Origin: Methylomonas methanica MC09
GTDB lineage: Bacteria > Pseudomonadota > Gammaproteobacteria > Methylococcales > Methylomonadaceae
DNA: 64,000 bases
Assembly (NCBI RefSeq): GCF_000214665.1
Contig: NC_015572.1
Span: 3,596,001 to 3,660,000 of the forward strand
Direction: 5' to 3'
Shown piece after piece: positions 34,742 to 46,456 of the stretch. Both the position numbers and the translations under genes were made by a program. The notes under the pieces are model-generated. The model had not been told where the DNA came from. It searched no databases and saw nothing but the letters and a program-made list of their open reading frames with translations. Position 1 is the stretch's first letter; the number at the start of each line of letters is the position of its first letter.

Positions 34742-37700
34742 TCATCCTTTGAAGGTTTTGTGCAAATCCTGCAGACAATTCACGGAACCCGCGGACAGTT
34801 CGCCCAAGGCAAAACACGCCGCACGCGCTCCGGCCATAGTCGTGTAATAAGTTACTTTACGCTGCAAGGCTTCCCGACGCATGGTAAACGAGTCGGCCAC
34901 GGCTTTGACGCCTTCGGTGGTATTGACGATCAATTGGATCTCGCCGTTTTTGATCATGTCCACCGTATTCGGCCGCCCTTCGTTGACCTTGTAAATCTCC
35001 TGGCAGGGAATGCCGGCCGCCTTCAAGACTCTGGCCGTACCCCGGGTTGCCACAATTTCATAATTCTTTTCGATCAACATCTTAGCCAAATCCGGCAACT
35101 TGGGCTTATCCGCATCGCGGATGCTGATCAACACCTTGCCGCTTTGACTCAAATCGACGCCGCCGGCACGTTGCGATTTGGCAAACGCTTCGCCAAACGT
35201 ACTGCCAACACCCATCACTTCGCCGGTGGATTTCATTTCCGGCCCCAACAAAGGATCGACACCGGGGAATTTAATAAACGGAAATACCGCTTCTTTGACC
35301 GAGAAATATTCCGGGATGCGCTCTTCGGTAATACCCTGTTGTTTCAAAGACTTGCCGACCATGCAGCGGGCGGCTATCTTGGCTAGCGGATAACCGGTGG
35401 CTTTGGAAACGAATGGTGCCGTACGCGAAGCCCGCGGATTGACTTCCAACACATAAATCGTTTCGCCCTGAATGGCAAACTGGGTGTTCATCAAGCCGCA
35501 CACACCCAAGGCTTCCGCCATCTTGGCCACTTGGGCACGCAATTGATCCTGCAAATGAATCGGCAAATCGTAAGGCGGAATCGAACAAGCCGAATCGCCG
35601 GAATGCACGCCGGCCTGCTCGATATGTTCCATTAATCCCCCGATCAACACGGTTTCGCCGTCGTAAATCGCGTCCACATCCATTTCCACCGCATCGTCCA
35701 GGAACCTGTCCAGCAACACCGGCGAATCGTTGGAAACGCTGACCGCCTCTTTCATGTAACGGCGCAAGCCTTCTTCGTTAAAGACGATTTCCATGGCCCG
35801 CCCGCCCAGCACGTAAGAAGGCCGCACCACCAGTGGATAGCCCAGTTCTTTTGCTGAATTAACGGCTTGCTCGACCGAACGCGCGGTGGCGTTGGGCGGC
35901 TGCAACAGGCTCAAGCGTTCCAGCAATTTCTGGAAGCGCTCGCGGTCTTCGGCCAAGTCGATCGAATCAGGCGAAGTACCGATAATTGGCGCCCCAGCGT
36001 CCTCCAGGGCACGCGCCAGTTTCAGCGGGGTTTGACCACCGTATTGCACAATCACCCCTTTTGGCTTTTCCAATTCGATGATTTCCAACACGTCTTCCAG
36101 CGTCAACGGCTCGAAATACAAGCGGTCCGAGGTATCGAAGTCAGTGGACACGGTTTCCGGATTACAGTTGACCATAATGGTTTCGTAACCGTCTTCACGC
36201 AAGGCCAAGGCGGCATGCACACAGCAATAATCGAACTCGATACCCTGGCCAATACGGTTCGGCCCGCCACCCAGAATAATGATTTTTTCCCTGTCGGATG
36301 GCTTGGCTTCGCACTCTTGTTCGTAGGTCGAATACAGGTACGCAGTATCGGACGCAAATTCCGCCGCGCAGGAATCGATGCGCTTATAAACCGGACGCAC
36401 GCCTTGCTTATGACGGATATTGCGCACTTCCGATTCTTTGGTTTCCAGCAATTTGGCTAAACGCCGGTCGGAAAAACCTTTGCGCTTCAAGCGCAACAGT
36501 TCGCCTTTTTCCAGGGTTGCCAGAGTTTTGGTGGACAAGGTTTTTTCGGTGAGGATCAAATCCTCAACCTGCGCCAAAAACCACGGATCGATTTTGCACG
36601 CCTGATGAATCTCTTCAAAACTCAAGCCACTACGGAAGGCATCCGCCAAATACCACAAGCGATCGGGACCTGGGTAACGCAATTCGCGCAGGATGGTGTC
36701 TTCGCTATTTTCGTCGCTCAGATCGATGATTTCATCCAGACCGTCTACCCCTACTTCCAATCCGCGCAAGGCTTTTTGCAGCGATTCTTGAAACGTACGG
36801 CCAATCGCCATGACTTCGCCGACCGACTTCATCTGGGTGGTCAAGCGATCATTGGCTTGCGGGAATTTTTCGAAAGCGAAACGCGGCACTTTGGTAACCA
36901 CGTAGTCGATGCTGGGTTCGAAAGAGGCCGGCGTGGTACCGCCGGTAATCTCATTGCGCAACTCATCCAGGGTATAACCCACCGCCAATTTGGCGGCGAC
37001 TTTGGCGATTGGAAAACCGGTGGCTTTGGAGGCCAGCGCCGAAGAGCGCGAAACCCGCGGATTCATCTCGATGACGATTAGCCGGCCGTTGTCCGGATTG
37101 ACCGCAAACTGTACGTTGGAACCGCCGGTATCGACGCCGATTTCCCGCAACACCGCCAACGAAGCGTTACGCAAAATTTGGTATTCCTTGTCGGTCAAAG
37201 TTTGCGCGGGCGCTACGGTAATCGAGTCGCCGGTGTGCACGCCCATGGGATCGAAGTTTTCGATCGAGCAGATGATGATGCAGTTATCCTTGGAATCGCG
37301 CACCACTTCCATTTCGAATTCTTTCCAGCCCAAAATGGATTCTTCAATCAGCAATTCGCTGGTCGGCGACAAATACAAGCCGCGCTCGCAAATCTCGATA
37401 AATTCTTCGCGGTTATAGGCAATACCTCCGCCGCTGCCGCCCATGGTGAACGAAGGCCTGATCACGGTGGGGTAACCCACCTCTTCCTGCGCCGCGAAAG
37501 CTTCTTCCATACTGTGAGCGACCTTGGCCTTGGATACCTCCAAACCGATCCGGCGCATGGCTTGGTTGAACAAGTCGCGATCTTCGGCCATATTGATGGC
37601 TTCCTTACTGGCGCCTATCATTTCCACGCCGTACTTTTCCAGCACGCCGTGTTTATCCAGCGCCAGAGCGCAGTTCAGCGCTGTTTGGCCGCCCATGGTC

Positions 37701-37963
37701 GGCAAAACAGCGTCGGGACGTTCTTTTTCGATGATTTTTTCCACCGTCTGCCAATCGATAGGCTCGATATAAATCGCATCGGCCATGTCCGGATCGGTCA
37801 TGATGGTGGCGGGATTGGAGTTCACTAAAATGACCCGGTATCCCTCTTCTCGTAAGGCTTTGCAGGCCTGAGTGCCTGAATAATCAAACTCGCAGGCTTG
37901 ACCGATCACAATCGGCCCGGCACCCAGTAGTAAAATCGATTTTATGTCGGTTCTTTTTGGCAT
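34742..37963 (-). CDS. carB: Carbamoyl-phosphate synthase large subunit
   Basis: The ATG at 37963 ([16 protein letters not shown]) is the start; the open frame upstream belongs to carA DNA. The 1073-residue subunit makes carbamoyl phosphate from bicarbonate, ammonia and two ATP for arginine and pyrimidine synthesis. Two duplicated ATP-grasp halves are seen ([10 protein letters not shown] near 20 and [12 protein letters not shown] near 570), with a C-terminal MGS-like allosteric domain from about 935. Length and motifs are typical. It follows carA by 17 bases. Confidence 0.97.
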   Translation of the reverse strand: MPKRTDIKSILLLGAGPIVIGQACEFDYSGTQACKALREEGYRVILVNSNPATIMTDPDMADAIYIEPIDWQTVEKIIEKERPDAVLPTMGGQTALNCALALDKHGVLEKYGVEMIGASKEAINMAEDRDLFNQAMRRIGLEVSKAKVAHSMEEAFAAQEEVGYPTVIRPSFTMGGSGGGIAYNREEFIEICERGLYLSPTSELLIEESILGWKEFEMEVVRDSKDNCIIICSIENFDPMGVHTGDSITVAPAQTLTDKEYQILRNASLAVLREIGVDTGGSNVQFAVNPDNGRLIVIEMNPRVSRSSALASKATGFPIAKVAAKLAVGYTLDELRNEITGGTTPASFEPSIDYVVTKVPRFAFEKFPQANDRLTTQMKSVGEVMAIGRTFQESLQKALRGLEVGVDGLDEIIDLSDENSEDTILRELRYPGPDRLWYLADAFRSGLSFEEIHQACKIDPWFLAQVEDLILTEKTLSTKTLATLEKGELLRLKRKGFSDRRLAKLLETKESEVRNIRHKQGVRPVYKRIDSCAAEFASDTAYLYSTYEQECEAKPSDREKIIILGGGPNRIGQGIEFDYCCVHAALALREDGYETIMVNCNPETVSTDFDTSDRLYFEPLTLEDVLEIIELEKPKGVIVQYGGQTPLKLARALEDAGAPIIGTSPDSIDLAEDRERFQKLLERLSLLQPPNATARSVEQAVNSAKELGYPLVVRPSYVLGGRAMEIVFNEEGLRRYMKEAVSVSNDSPVLLDRFLDDAVEMDVDAIYDGETVLIGGLMEHIEQAGVHSGDSACSIPPYDLPIHLQDQLRAQVAKMAEALGVCGLMNTQFAIQGETIYVLEVNPRASRTAPFVSKATGYPLAKIAARCMVGKSLKQQGITEERIPEYFSVKEAVFPFIKFPGVDPLLGPEMKSTGEVMGVGSTFGEAFAKSQRAGGVDLSQSGKVLISIRDADKPKLPDLAKMLIEKNYEIVATRGTARVLKAAGIPCQEIYKVNEGRPNTVDMIKNGEIQLIVNTTEGVKAVADSFTMRREALQRKVTYYTTMAGARAACFALGELSAGSVNCLQDLHKTFKG

Positions 37964-37980
37964 AGGACTCTGTATTAAAC

Positions 37981-39114
37981 TTAAGCGGTACGGGACTGGT
38001 TCATCAGTGCAACGAAGTCGTCGAACAAGGCTTCGACATCGTGCGGCCCCGGACTGGCTTCGGGGTGCCCCTGAAAACTGAAGGCCGGGCAATCGGTACG
38101 CTCTATACCTTGCAAGCTGCCGTCGAACAACGAGTGGTAGGTGGCCCGCAAATTGGCCGGCAAAGACTCGGCGCTGACCGCAAACCCGTGGTTCTGGCTG
38201 CTGATCATCACCCGCCCGCTGTCTTTGTGTTGCACCGGATGATTGGCACCGTGATGGCCGAATTTCATTTTGCAGGTTTTGGCTCCACTGGCCAAGGCTA
38301 GCAATTGATGTCCCAAACAGATTCCGAACACAGGAATCTTACGTTCCAAAATGGTTTTAATGGCGGCTATCGCATAGTCGCACGGTTCCGGGTCTCCGGG
38401 GCCGTTAGATAAAAACACGCCATCGGGATTCATGGCCAACACCTCTTCCGCGGGCGTTGTGGCCGGCACTACGGTGACCCGGCAACCCCGGCTGACCAGC
38501 AAACGCAAAATATTGCGTTTTACGCCGAAATCGTAAGCCACTACATGTTTAGGCAAATCAGCAACTTCAGCATGTCCTTCGCCCAACTTCCAGACACTCT
38601 CGGTCCACTCGTACCGACAGCTAGTGGTAACTTCCCGAGCCAAATCCAGACCCTGTAAGCCTGGAAAATCGTCAATCGCCCGCTTGGCTGCTTCCAGATC
38701 GATGCGCTCACCGGCCATAATACAACCGCGTTGCGCACCTTTGTCGCGCAACAAGCGGGTCAGTTTGCGGGTATCGATGTCGGCAATCGCCACCACTTTG
38801 TTTTCCCACAAATATTCCGGCAAGGTTTTTTCGCTACGCCAGTTACAGGCCAACAACGGCAAGTCCCGCACCACCAGACCGCTGGCAAACACGCCAGCCG
38901 ACTCGTCATCTTCACTGTTGGTGCCGACATTACCGATATGCGGGTAGGTTAGCGTGACAATTTGCCGCGCATAAGACGGATCGCTGAGTATTTCCTGATA
39001 GCCGGTGAGTGCCGTATTAAAAACCACTTCCCCTACGGAACAGCCATCGGCACCGATTGAAATGCCGTGAAACTCCGTACCGTCTTCCAATACCAGTAAT
39101 GCAGGTTTATTCAA
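37981..39114 (-). CDS. carA: Carbamoyl-phosphate synthase small subunit
   Basis: The 377-residue glutaminase subunit supplies ammonia to CarB. The N-terminal domain has [19 protein letters not shown]. The class I amidotransferase domain (about 190-375) has the catalytic Cys in [11 protein letters not shown] (about 268), and the His/Glu pair in [12 protein letters not shown] (about 350). Intact. It is translated together with carB. Confidence 0.97.
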   Translation of the reverse strand: MNKPALLVLEDGTEFHGISIGADGCSVGEVVFNTALTGYQEILSDPSYARQIVTLTYPHIGNVGTNSEDDESAGVFASGLVVRDLPLLACNWRSEKTLPEYLWENKVVAIADIDTRKLTRLLRDKGAQRGCIMAGERIDLEAAKRAIDDFPGLQGLDLAREVTTSCRYEWTESVWKLGEGHAEVADLPKHVVAYDFGVKRNILRLLVSRGCRVTVVPATTPAEEVLAMNPDGVFLSNGPGDPEPCDYAIAAIKTILERKIPVFGICLGHQLLALASGAKTCKMKFGHHGANHPVQHKDSGRVMISSQNHGFAVSAESLPANLRATYHSLFDGSLQGIERTDCPAFSFQGHPEASPGPHDVEALFDDFVALMNQSRTA

Positions 39115-39137
39115 GATTGGTCACCTTAGATGTAGAA

Positions 39138-39167
39138 AACGGGACGAGCCTGACGACTAATCCCGTT
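39138..39167 (-). terminator. Hairpin between dapB and carA
   Basis: AACGGGA and TCCCGTT pair around a 16-base loop, with TTTTCT after it on the minus strand. It could end the dapB transcript or act as an attenuator before carAB; no leader peptide is evident. Confidence 0.5.
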
Positions 39168-39219
39168 CCAGAGAGATAAAAGCTAAGTTGATTTTACGAA
39201 ATTATGGTCGATAGGTCTA

Positions 39220-40032
<813 letters not shown>

Positions 40033-41178
40033 TTATCCCGTCAATTTGTCGAAAAAGCTTTTCACGCCATCAATCCAGCCGTGTTCCTGCGGGCTGTGCT
40101 GTTTACCGCCACCGCTCAAGGAGGCCTGCAATTGTTCAACCAGGGATTGCTGTTCCTTAGTCAAGCGTACCGGCGTTTCGATCTGTACCCGGCACAGCAA
40201 ATCGCCCACCGGGCCGCCGCGAACCGGCTTGACGCCTTTGCCGCGCAAGCGGAATAACTTGCCGGTCTGAGTTTCCGCAGGGATTTTCAGTTTGACCTTG
40301 CCGTCCAAAGTCGGCACTTCCAATTCTCCGCCCAAACAAGCGGTCGGAAAACTGATCGGCACTTCGCAATACAAATTCGCCCCATCGCGGGTAAAGATAG
40401 CGTGGTCCTTGACTTGCACCTGTACATATAAATCGCCCGACGGCCCGCCGTTCAAGCCGGCTTCGCCTTCGCCCGCCAAGCGGATCCGGTCGCCGGTATC
40501 GACGCCGGGCGGCACTTTGACATTCAGGGTTTTGGTTTCCTGAACCCGACCCTGGCCATAGCATTTGGAACAAGGATCCTTGATCTGCTTACCGCTACCG
40601 TGGCAGGTCGGACAGGTTTGCTGCACCGAAAAAAAGCCTTGCTGCATTCTGACTTGGCCGTGACCGTGGCAGGTACTACAGGTAACCGGACTGCTGCCCT
40701 TTTTGGCGCCGGAACCGCCGCATTCGCCGCAGGCCACCAACACCGGCACTTTCACTACCGCTTCGGTACCGCCCACCGCTTCTTCCAGCGTCAATTCCAG
40801 GTTGTAGCGTAAATCCGCACCGCGCTGCACGTTGCTGCGCTGCTGCCGCCCGCCACCGGCTCCTCCAAAGATATCGCCGAATACATCACCGAAAATATCG
40901 CTGAAACTTTCCGCACCACTGAATCCGCCGCGTCCGCCCATTGATGGGTCGACGCCGGCATGGCCGAACTGGTCGTATGCCGAACGCTTTTTAGGATCGG
41001 ACAACACCTCGTAAGCTTCCTTGATCAGTTTGAATTTCTTCTCGGCCTCTTCGGGATTGTCCTTGTTTCGATCCGGATGAAATTTCATCGCCATCTTGCG
41101 ATAGCTTTTTTTGATCTCGGCTTCACTGGCGTTACGATCAACCTCCAGCAGTTTGTAAAAATCTTCTTTTGCGGCCAT
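40033..41178 (-). CDS. dnaJ: Chaperone DnaJ
   Basis: The 381-residue Hsp40 stimulates DnaK ATPase and delivers substrates. The J domain (1-70) has the HPD motif (FHPDRNKD). A Gly-rich linker ([17 protein letters not shown]) is followed by the zinc-finger domain with four CxxCxGxG repeats ([32 protein letters not shown]; about 145-215) and the C-terminal substrate domains. Normal length. Confidence 0.97.
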   Translation of the reverse strand: MAAKEDFYKLLEVDRNASEAEIKKSYRKMAMKFHPDRNKDNPEEAEKKFKLIKEAYEVLSDPKKRSAYDQFGHAGVDPSMGGRGGFSGAESFSDIFGDVFGDIFGGAGGGRQQRSNVQRGADLRYNLELTLEEAVGGTEAVVKVPVLVACGECGGSGAKKGSSPVTCSTCHGHGQVRMQQGFFSVQQTCPTCHGSGKQIKDPCSKCYGQGRVQETKTLNVKVPPGVDTGDRIRLAGEGEAGLNGGPSGDLYVQVQVKDHAIFTRDGANLYCEVPISFPTACLGGELEVPTLDGKVKLKIPAETQTGKLFRLRGKGVKPVRGGPVGDLLCRVQIETPVRLTKEQQSLVEQLQASLSGGGKQHSPQEHGWIDGVKSFFDKLTG

Positions 41179-41254
41179 TTCGTTATGGTTTTGTTATTAA
41201 TTTTCGTTTCCCAATCCACATCATCCAGGATCGAAAACACTTTTAAACACCTTA

Positions 41255-41281
41255 GGCGGACGCGCCTCTCGGCGTTCCGCC
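41255..41281 (-). terminator. GC-rich hairpin between dnaK and dnaJ
   Basis: GGCGGA pairs with TCCGCC around an inner GCGCC/GGCG stem. With only a loose T-rich stretch after it, it may lower dnaJ expression relative to dnaK or stabilise the dnaK mRNA rather than fully terminate. Confidence 0.5.
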
Positions 41282-41336
41282 CATTATGGACTGCGGATAA
41301 ATTCGGCAGACGCCGCTAAACGCCCGCCGTAAGGCT

Positions 41337-43268
41337 TTATTTATTATCGTCCTTAACTTCTTCAAACTCCGCATCGACCACGTCGTGATCCGGCGCCGCC
41401 TGTTCGCCGCCTGCTGAATGCGCTTCGCCGGCACCCGTTTCCTCGCCGCCTTTTTGCGCGTACACGCGCTCGGCCAGCTTGCCGGACAGCTCGGTCAAGG
41501 CATTGGTTTTGGCTTCGATGGCGTCTTTGTCGTCGCCTTTCAACACGCCTTGCAGGTCGCTGATCGCGGACTCGATCGCCGATTTTTCCTCGCCGCTGAC
41601 TTGGTCGCCCAGTTCTTTCAACGATTTTTCGGTGGCGTGTATCATGCCTTCGGCTGAATTACGCGCCGAGACCAGTTCTTTCAGCTTGCGGTCTTCATCG
41701 GCATGCAATTCCGCATCCCTGACCATGCGTTCGACTTCGTCGTCGGACAAACCGCTGGAAGCCTTGATCACAATCGACTGTTTTTTACCGGTGGCTTTGT
41801 CCTTGGCCGATACATTCAAAATACCGTTGGCGTCGATATCGAACGACACTTCGACTTGCGGAATGCCGCGCGGTGCCGGCGGAATGTCCTGTAAATCGAA
41901 ACGGCCCAGCGATTTATTGCCGGACGCCACTTCCCGCTCGCCTTGCAACACGTGCACGGTAACCGCGGTTTGATTGTCTTCCGCGGTCGAGAACACTTGC
42001 GAGGCATTGGTAGGGATGGTGGTGTTTTTCTCGATCAGTTTGGTCATCACGCCGCCGAGGGTTTCGATACCCAAAGACAGCGGAGTAACGTCCAGCAACA
42101 GCACGTCTTTGACATCGCCGCCCAATACCCCCGCCTGAATCGCCGCACCCAAAGCAACTGCTTCGTCAGGGTTGACGTCTTTACGCGGCTCTTTACCGAA
42201 CAATTCTTTAACAAACGCTTGCACTTTCGGCATGCGGGTTTGACCGCCGACCAAAATCACATCATTGATTTTTGCGGTGGAAATACCGGCGTCTTTAATC
42301 GCTTGCAAGCATGGGCCTTTGGTACGTTCGATCAAATCGTCGACCAGCGACTCCAGTTTGGCGCGGGTCAGCTTCACGTTCAAATGCTTGGGACCGGACG
42401 CATCAGCAGTGATGTACGGCAGGTTGATATCGGTTTGTTCGGAAGAAGACAACTCGATTTTGGCTTTTTCCGCTGCTTCTTTCAGACGTTGCAACGCCAA
42501 TGGATCGTTATGCAGGTCGATGCCGCTGTCTTTTTTGAATTCGCCGGCCAGGAAATCGATGATGCGCAAGTCGAAATCTTCACCGCCCAAAAAGGTATCG
42601 CCATTGGTGGCCAATACTTCGAATTGGTGCTCGCCTTCGATTTCGGCGATTTCAATAATGGAGATATCGAAGGTACCGCCGCCCAAGTCGTAAACCGCGA
42701 TGGTGGTGTCGCCTTTCGGTTTGTCCATGCCGAACGCCAACGCCGCCGCAGTCGGCTCGTTGATAATACGCTTGACGTCCAGACCGGCGATACGGCCGGC
42801 GTCTTTGGTGGCTTGACGCTGCGAGTCGTTGAAGTAAGCCGGTACGGTAATCACCGCTTCGGTGACTTCTTCGCCCAAAAAGGCTTCGGCGTCTTTTTTC
42901 AGTTTCATCAACACGCGTGAAGACACTTCCGGCGGCGCCATTTTTTTGCCGTGGCATTCCACCCAGGCATCGCCGTTGTTGGCTTCCATAATTTTGTAAG
43001 GCACCATTTTGATGTCTTTTTGCACCGCGTCTTCCTTAAAGCGGCGGCCGATCAAACGTTTGATGGCGAACAAAGTATTTTCCGGGTTGGTAACCGCTTG
43101 CCGTTTGGCCGATTGACCTACCAATACTTCGTTGTCGCCGGTAAAGGCGATAATGGATGGCGTGGTACGTGCGCCTTCGCTGTTTTCGATAACCCGCGCG
43201 GTGCCGTTCTCCAGCACAGCCACGCAAGAGTTGGTGGTACCCAAATCGATTCCGATCATTTTAGCCAT
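41337..43268 (-). CDS. dnaK: Chaperone DnaK (Hsp70)
   Basis: The 643-residue ATP-dependent chaperone has Hsp70 signatures [18 protein letters not shown] (about 5-22), [13 protein letters not shown] (about 192) and [16 protein letters not shown] (about 336). The substrate-binding domain follows, and the C-terminal tail ends [12 protein letters not shown] as is usual. Intact and highly conserved. Confidence 0.98.
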   Translation of the reverse strand: MAKMIGIDLGTTNSCVAVLENGTARVIENSEGARTTPSIIAFTGDNEVLVGQSAKRQAVTNPENTLFAIKRLIGRRFKEDAVQKDIKMVPYKIMEANNGDAWVECHGKKMAPPEVSSRVLMKLKKDAEAFLGEEVTEAVITVPAYFNDSQRQATKDAGRIAGLDVKRIINEPTAAALAFGMDKPKGDTTIAVYDLGGGTFDISIIEIAEIEGEHQFEVLATNGDTFLGGEDFDLRIIDFLAGEFKKDSGIDLHNDPLALQRLKEAAEKAKIELSSSEQTDINLPYITADASGPKHLNVKLTRAKLESLVDDLIERTKGPCLQAIKDAGISTAKINDVILVGGQTRMPKVQAFVKELFGKEPRKDVNPDEAVALGAAIQAGVLGGDVKDVLLLDVTPLSLGIETLGGVMTKLIEKNTTIPTNASQVFSTAEDNQTAVTVHVLQGEREVASGNKSLGRFDLQDIPPAPRGIPQVEVSFDIDANGILNVSAKDKATGKKQSIVIKASSGLSDDEVERMVRDAELHADEDRKLKELVSARNSAEGMIHATEKSLKELGDQVSGEEKSAIESAISDLQGVLKGDDKDAIEAKTNALTELSGKLAERVYAQKGGEETGAGEAHSAGGEQAAPDHDVVDAEFEEVKDDNK

Positions 43269-43338
43269 TGAATTTCTCCAGACTTGAATAGTTAATTAGT
43301 AAGAATTTGTTAGCGATATGCGGTTGATAGTTTTAATT

Positions 43339-43983
43339 TCAAGCCTGCTCATCAATTTTTGCGCTATCGGCCGGTTTATCTTCGGCCTTGGCGACGACCA
43401 CCATGGCCGGGCGCAACAACCGGCCGTTTAGGACGTAGCCTTTTTGGAACACGGTAATCACGTGGTTTGGCGCCACGGTGGAACTCGGCTGCATCACCAT
43501 GGCTTGGTGCAGTTCCGGATTAAACGGCTGCCCGGTCGGGTCGATGGTTTCGATATTGAATTTGGCGAATACGGTTTCGAACTGCTTCATGGTCAATTCG
43601 CTGCCTTCGCGCAGCTTCACCACTTCGGGGCTATCGCCGGTCGCCGCCTGAATACCCAGCTCCAGACTATCCAAGACGCTTAACAACTCCTTGGCAAACT
43701 TGGTCAAACCGTACTTACGCTCATCCTCCAGATCTTTTTGCACCCGTTTTTTCAGATTTTCCATTTCCGCCAAGGTACGGATGGCTTTATCCAGATTATC
43801 GGCGGCTTGTTGTTGCGCTTCTTCCAATTGTTTCTGCAAAACTTCGACAGTATTCTCTTCATTTGCAGGCGCGGTTTCCGCTTCTTCGGTCTGATCGGCT
43901 AAAGCCTCGCCGGTTTGCTCAAGCACTTCAGCGATTAATTCACTATCGGATTGCTGTTCGTGGCTTGATTGCTGATGACTCAT
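43339..43983 (-). CDS. grpE: Nucleotide exchange factor GrpE
   Basis: The ATG at 43983 follows GGAG; an in-frame TTG four codons earlier is less likely. The 214-residue dimeric exchange factor has an acidic low-complexity N-terminus (about 1-45), a long coiled coil (about 45-110) and a beta domain with the signature region around FNPELHQAMVMQPSS (about 160). It lies in the order hrcA-grpE-dnaK-dnaJ. Confidence 0.96.
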   Translation of the reverse strand: MSHQQSSHEQQSDSELIAEVLEQTGEALADQTEEAETAPANEENTVEVLQKQLEEAQQQAADNLDKAIRTLAEMENLKKRVQKDLEDERKYGLTKFAKELLSVLDSLELGIQAATGDSPEVVKLREGSELTMKQFETVFAKFNIETIDPTGQPFNPELHQAMVMQPSSTVAPNHVITVFQKGYVLNGRLLRPAMVVVAKAEDKPADSAKIDEQA

Positions 43984-44035
43984 AGTTCGCTCCAAAGGTT
44001 GTAATTTTTTAAGTTGCCTATAACGATAAGGGCGT

Positions 44036-45073
44036 TTATTTGCTATTCAAGGCCGCGCCCAATAATTTTGCGGTCACATCGACGAAGGGAATCACTTTTT
44101 CGTAGGCCATGCGGGTCGGACCGATCACGCCCAGCACCCCAACCACTTCGTCATTGATGGAATACGAGGATGTCACCAGACTGCAATGCTCGAAAGCCCG
44201 GTAGCCGGACTCCTCACCGATAAATATCTGTACGCCTTCCGCCAGCAGGCATTGATCCAACAGATGAATCACCCCGCGTTTTTGGCTGAAGGCTTCGAAT
44301 AACTGTTTCAAACGCTCCATGTCGGATAATTCCGAAAAGCCCATTAAATTGGTTTCGCCGCTCAACACATAATCGTCCTTGGGCTTTTCCGAAAAAGCCA
44401 GTTGCGCCATGCTGACGGCGTCTATCATGCCCTGATTGACTTGGCTACGCTCCTGCTCCATCTCTTTCAGGATCAAATCCCTGATCTTGGCCAAACTGCG
44501 CCCGGCAAACACCGAATTCAGATAATTGGCGGCTTGCTGCAATTCCGCCGGGCTATATAAACGATCGGTGTGAATGATTTTGTTGTGCACTTCCTGACCA
44601 TCAGTAACAAAAATCACCAACACCCGGGTGTTCGACATGGGTAAAAATTCGATATGCCGCAGCGTCACGCTTTCCCGACGCGGCAAGGTCACCACGCCGG
44701 CCATTTTAGTGACCTCGGAAAGCAGGCGGGAAGCCTTGTTCAACACATCGCCCGGCCCGTCGTGTTCAGTGAGCAAACTGGTTTGTAGTTGATCCAATTC
44801 GCTGGATTCCAAAGGCTTGACGGTCAACAGACTATTGACGAATAGCCGGTAGCCGCTGACGGTCGGCACCCGACCGGCGGAGGTATGTGGGGAATGGATC
44901 AAGCCCATGTCCTCCAGGTCGGCCATCACGTTGCGAATGGTCGCCGGACTGAGTTTTAGATGGGGATCTTTTGATAATACCCGCGACCCCACGGGCTGAC
45001 CGTCATGAATATAACGCTCCACCAGTGTTTTCAATAAATAGAGGGATCTTTCGTTTAAATCCTGATTGCTTGC
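44036..45073 (-). CDS. hrcA: Heat-inducible repressor HrcA
   Basis: The GTG at 45073 follows GGGTGAGAG; a TTG at 45088 is the alternative. The 345-residue repressor has a winged-helix DNA-binding N-terminus (LLKTLVERYIHDGQPVGSR and LSPATIRNVMADLEDMGL) and a GAF-like dimerisation domain. It ends ALNSK. It binds CIRCE and represses chaperone genes, with GroE as cofactor in species where that has been tested. A CIRCE element lies in its own promoter region. Confidence 0.95.
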   Translation of the reverse strand, partial: ASNQDLNERSLYLLKTLVERYIHDGQPVGSRVLSKDPHLKLSPATIRNVMADLEDMGLIHSPHTSAGRVPTVSGYRLFVNSLLTVKPLESSELDQLQTSLLTEHDGPGDVLNKASRLLSEVTKMAGVVTLPRRESVTLRHIEFLPMSNTRVLVIFVTDGQEVHNKIIHTDRLYSPAELQQAANYLNSVFAGRSLAKIRDLILKEMEQERSQVNQGMIDAVSMAQLAFSEKPKDDYVLSGETNLMGFSELSDMERLKQLFEAFSQKRGVIHLLDQCLLAEGVQIFIGEESGYRAFEHCSLVTSSYSINDEVVGVLGVIGPTRMAYEKVIPFVDVTAKLLGAALNSK

Positions 45074-45097
45074 CACACTCTCACCCAAAGCCGACTG

Positions 45098-45124
45098 TTA
45101 GCACTCTAAACACGTGAGTGCCAG
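45098..45124 (-). promoter_or_regulatory. CIRCE operator upstream of hrcA
   Basis: TTAGCACTC - 9 bases - GAGTGCCAG matches the CIRCE consensus TTAGCACTC-N9-GAGTGCTAA with two mismatches in the second arm. It lies 25 bases before the hrcA start, so HrcA probably represses hrcA and the following grpE-dnaK-dnaJ genes. Confidence 0.9.
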
Positions 45125-45317
45125 AGAAAACTATCAGCTGGACATACCCTTGTCAACCAAGCGTTTGTTAGCCGCCAATTTCCCAAATCACTCGCAGCAA
45201 TCGCCGGCAAGTTGTTTTAGCCGACAGCTTCGCGGATAATCCGAAGTCAATCGCAAAACCAAACCTAAAATTAAGGTGGGCAGCAAGCCCTGATCGCCCG
45301 CTTTCTTTCCTACACCC

Positions 45318-46451
45318 ATGCCCATGAGACATCCGGAATTCCCGCTCACCGACCACCTGATTTATCTCAATCACGCCGCCGTCGCGCCCTGGCCCAAGCG
45401 GACCCGAGACGCAGTGATTGCGTTCGCTGAGCAAAACAGCCGGTTCGGCTCGCATTATTATTTGGACTGGCTAAAGAAGGAAGTCGAATTACGCCGGCAA
45501 TTGCAAAGTTTGCTCAATGCACCCTCATCTGACGATATAGCACTGGTCAAAAACACCTCGGAAGCCTTGTCTTTTGTGGCCTACGGCCTACCCTGGCAAC
45601 CCGGCGACAATATCGTTTCCAGCAACGAGGAATTTCCTTCCAACCGCCTGGCTTGGCAATCGCTGGCCGATCAGGGTGTGGAATTTCGCCAAGCCGATCT
45701 GAATAGTGCCGGTACACCGGAAGACGCCCTGTTTGCGCTGGTGGACGGCAACACTCGCCTGCTGACCATCAGCTCGATCCAGTTTGCCTCCGGCTTACGC
45801 ATGGATTTACCCCGCATCGGCGAGTTTTGCAAACAGCGCGGCATCCTGTTTTGCGTCGACGCCATTCAAAGCCTGGGCGCGGTGCAATTCGACGCGCAAG
45901 CCTGCCAAGCCGACTTTGTAATGGCCGACGGCCACAAGTGGCTGTTCGGCCCGGAAGGCTTGGCGGTGTTTTACAGCACGGCAGCAGCCCGCGCAAAACT
46001 AAAGCTGACTCAATACGGTTGGCACATGATGAAGGACACCCATAATTACGAAAACGTGCCGTGGGAAATTCACCCCGGCGCCCGCCGTTTCGAATGCGGC
46101 AGCCCCAATATGCTAGGCATCCATGCCCTGTCCGCCAGTTTGTCGCTGTTACTGGAAATAGGCATGGCTAATGTTGAAGCCTTGGTGATTGAACGCAGCG
46201 ATTATTTAAAAGCCGCCATTGCCGCTCACCCGCAATTGGTTTTGTTGTCCGGCCAACAAAGCAAGCTCAAATCCGGCATCGTGGTATTTAAACATCAAAG
46301 CCATGACAACCAGGCGCTGTATCAACATTTGCAGCAAAACGGCGTGGTGTGCGCGTTGCGCGGTGGCGGCATTCGTTTCTCGCCGCATTTTTATAATAGC
46401 TTTGCGGAAATGGATCGCGCCCTGGCGCTAGCTATCGACTCAAGCTTATAA
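45318..46451 (+). CDS. Class V aminotransferase (PLP-dependent)
   Basis: The 377-residue fold type I PLP enzyme is of the cysteine desulfurase/isopenicillin epimerase-like group. The PLP-binding Lys is in MADGHKWLFGPEGLAVFYS (about 204), with the cofactor Asp in FCVDAIQSLGAVQ (about 180), an N-terminal ALVKNTSEALSFVA loop and GPEGLAVFY beyond the Lys. There is no clear catalytic Cys loop as in desulfurases, so it might be a transaminase or lyase. Starts at 45318 or 45324 are possible. Its substrate is unknown, and no operon partners are visible. Confidence 0.85.
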   Translation: MPMRHPEFPLTDHLIYLNHAAVAPWPKRTRDAVIAFAEQNSRFGSHYYLDWLKKEVELRRQLQSLLNAPSSDDIALVKNTSEALSFVAYGLPWQPGDNIVSSNEEFPSNRLAWQSLADQGVEFRQADLNSAGTPEDALFALVDGNTRLLTISSIQFASGLRMDLPRIGEFCKQRGILFCVDAIQSLGAVQFDAQACQADFVMADGHKWLFGPEGLAVFYSTAAARAKLKLTQYGWHMMKDTHNYENVPWEIHPGARRFECGSPNMLGIHALSASLSLLLEIGMANVEALVIERSDYLKAAIAAHPQLVLLSGQQSKLKSGIVVFKHQSHDNQALYQHLQQNGVVCALRGGGIRFSPHFYNSFAEMDRALALAIDSSL

Positions 46452-46456
46452 GCGCT

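Noticed and set aside
39138..39167. Riboswitch or peptide-leader attenuator before carAB
   Set aside because: Only a single hairpin is visible; no leader peptide or conserved aptamer core could be recognised.
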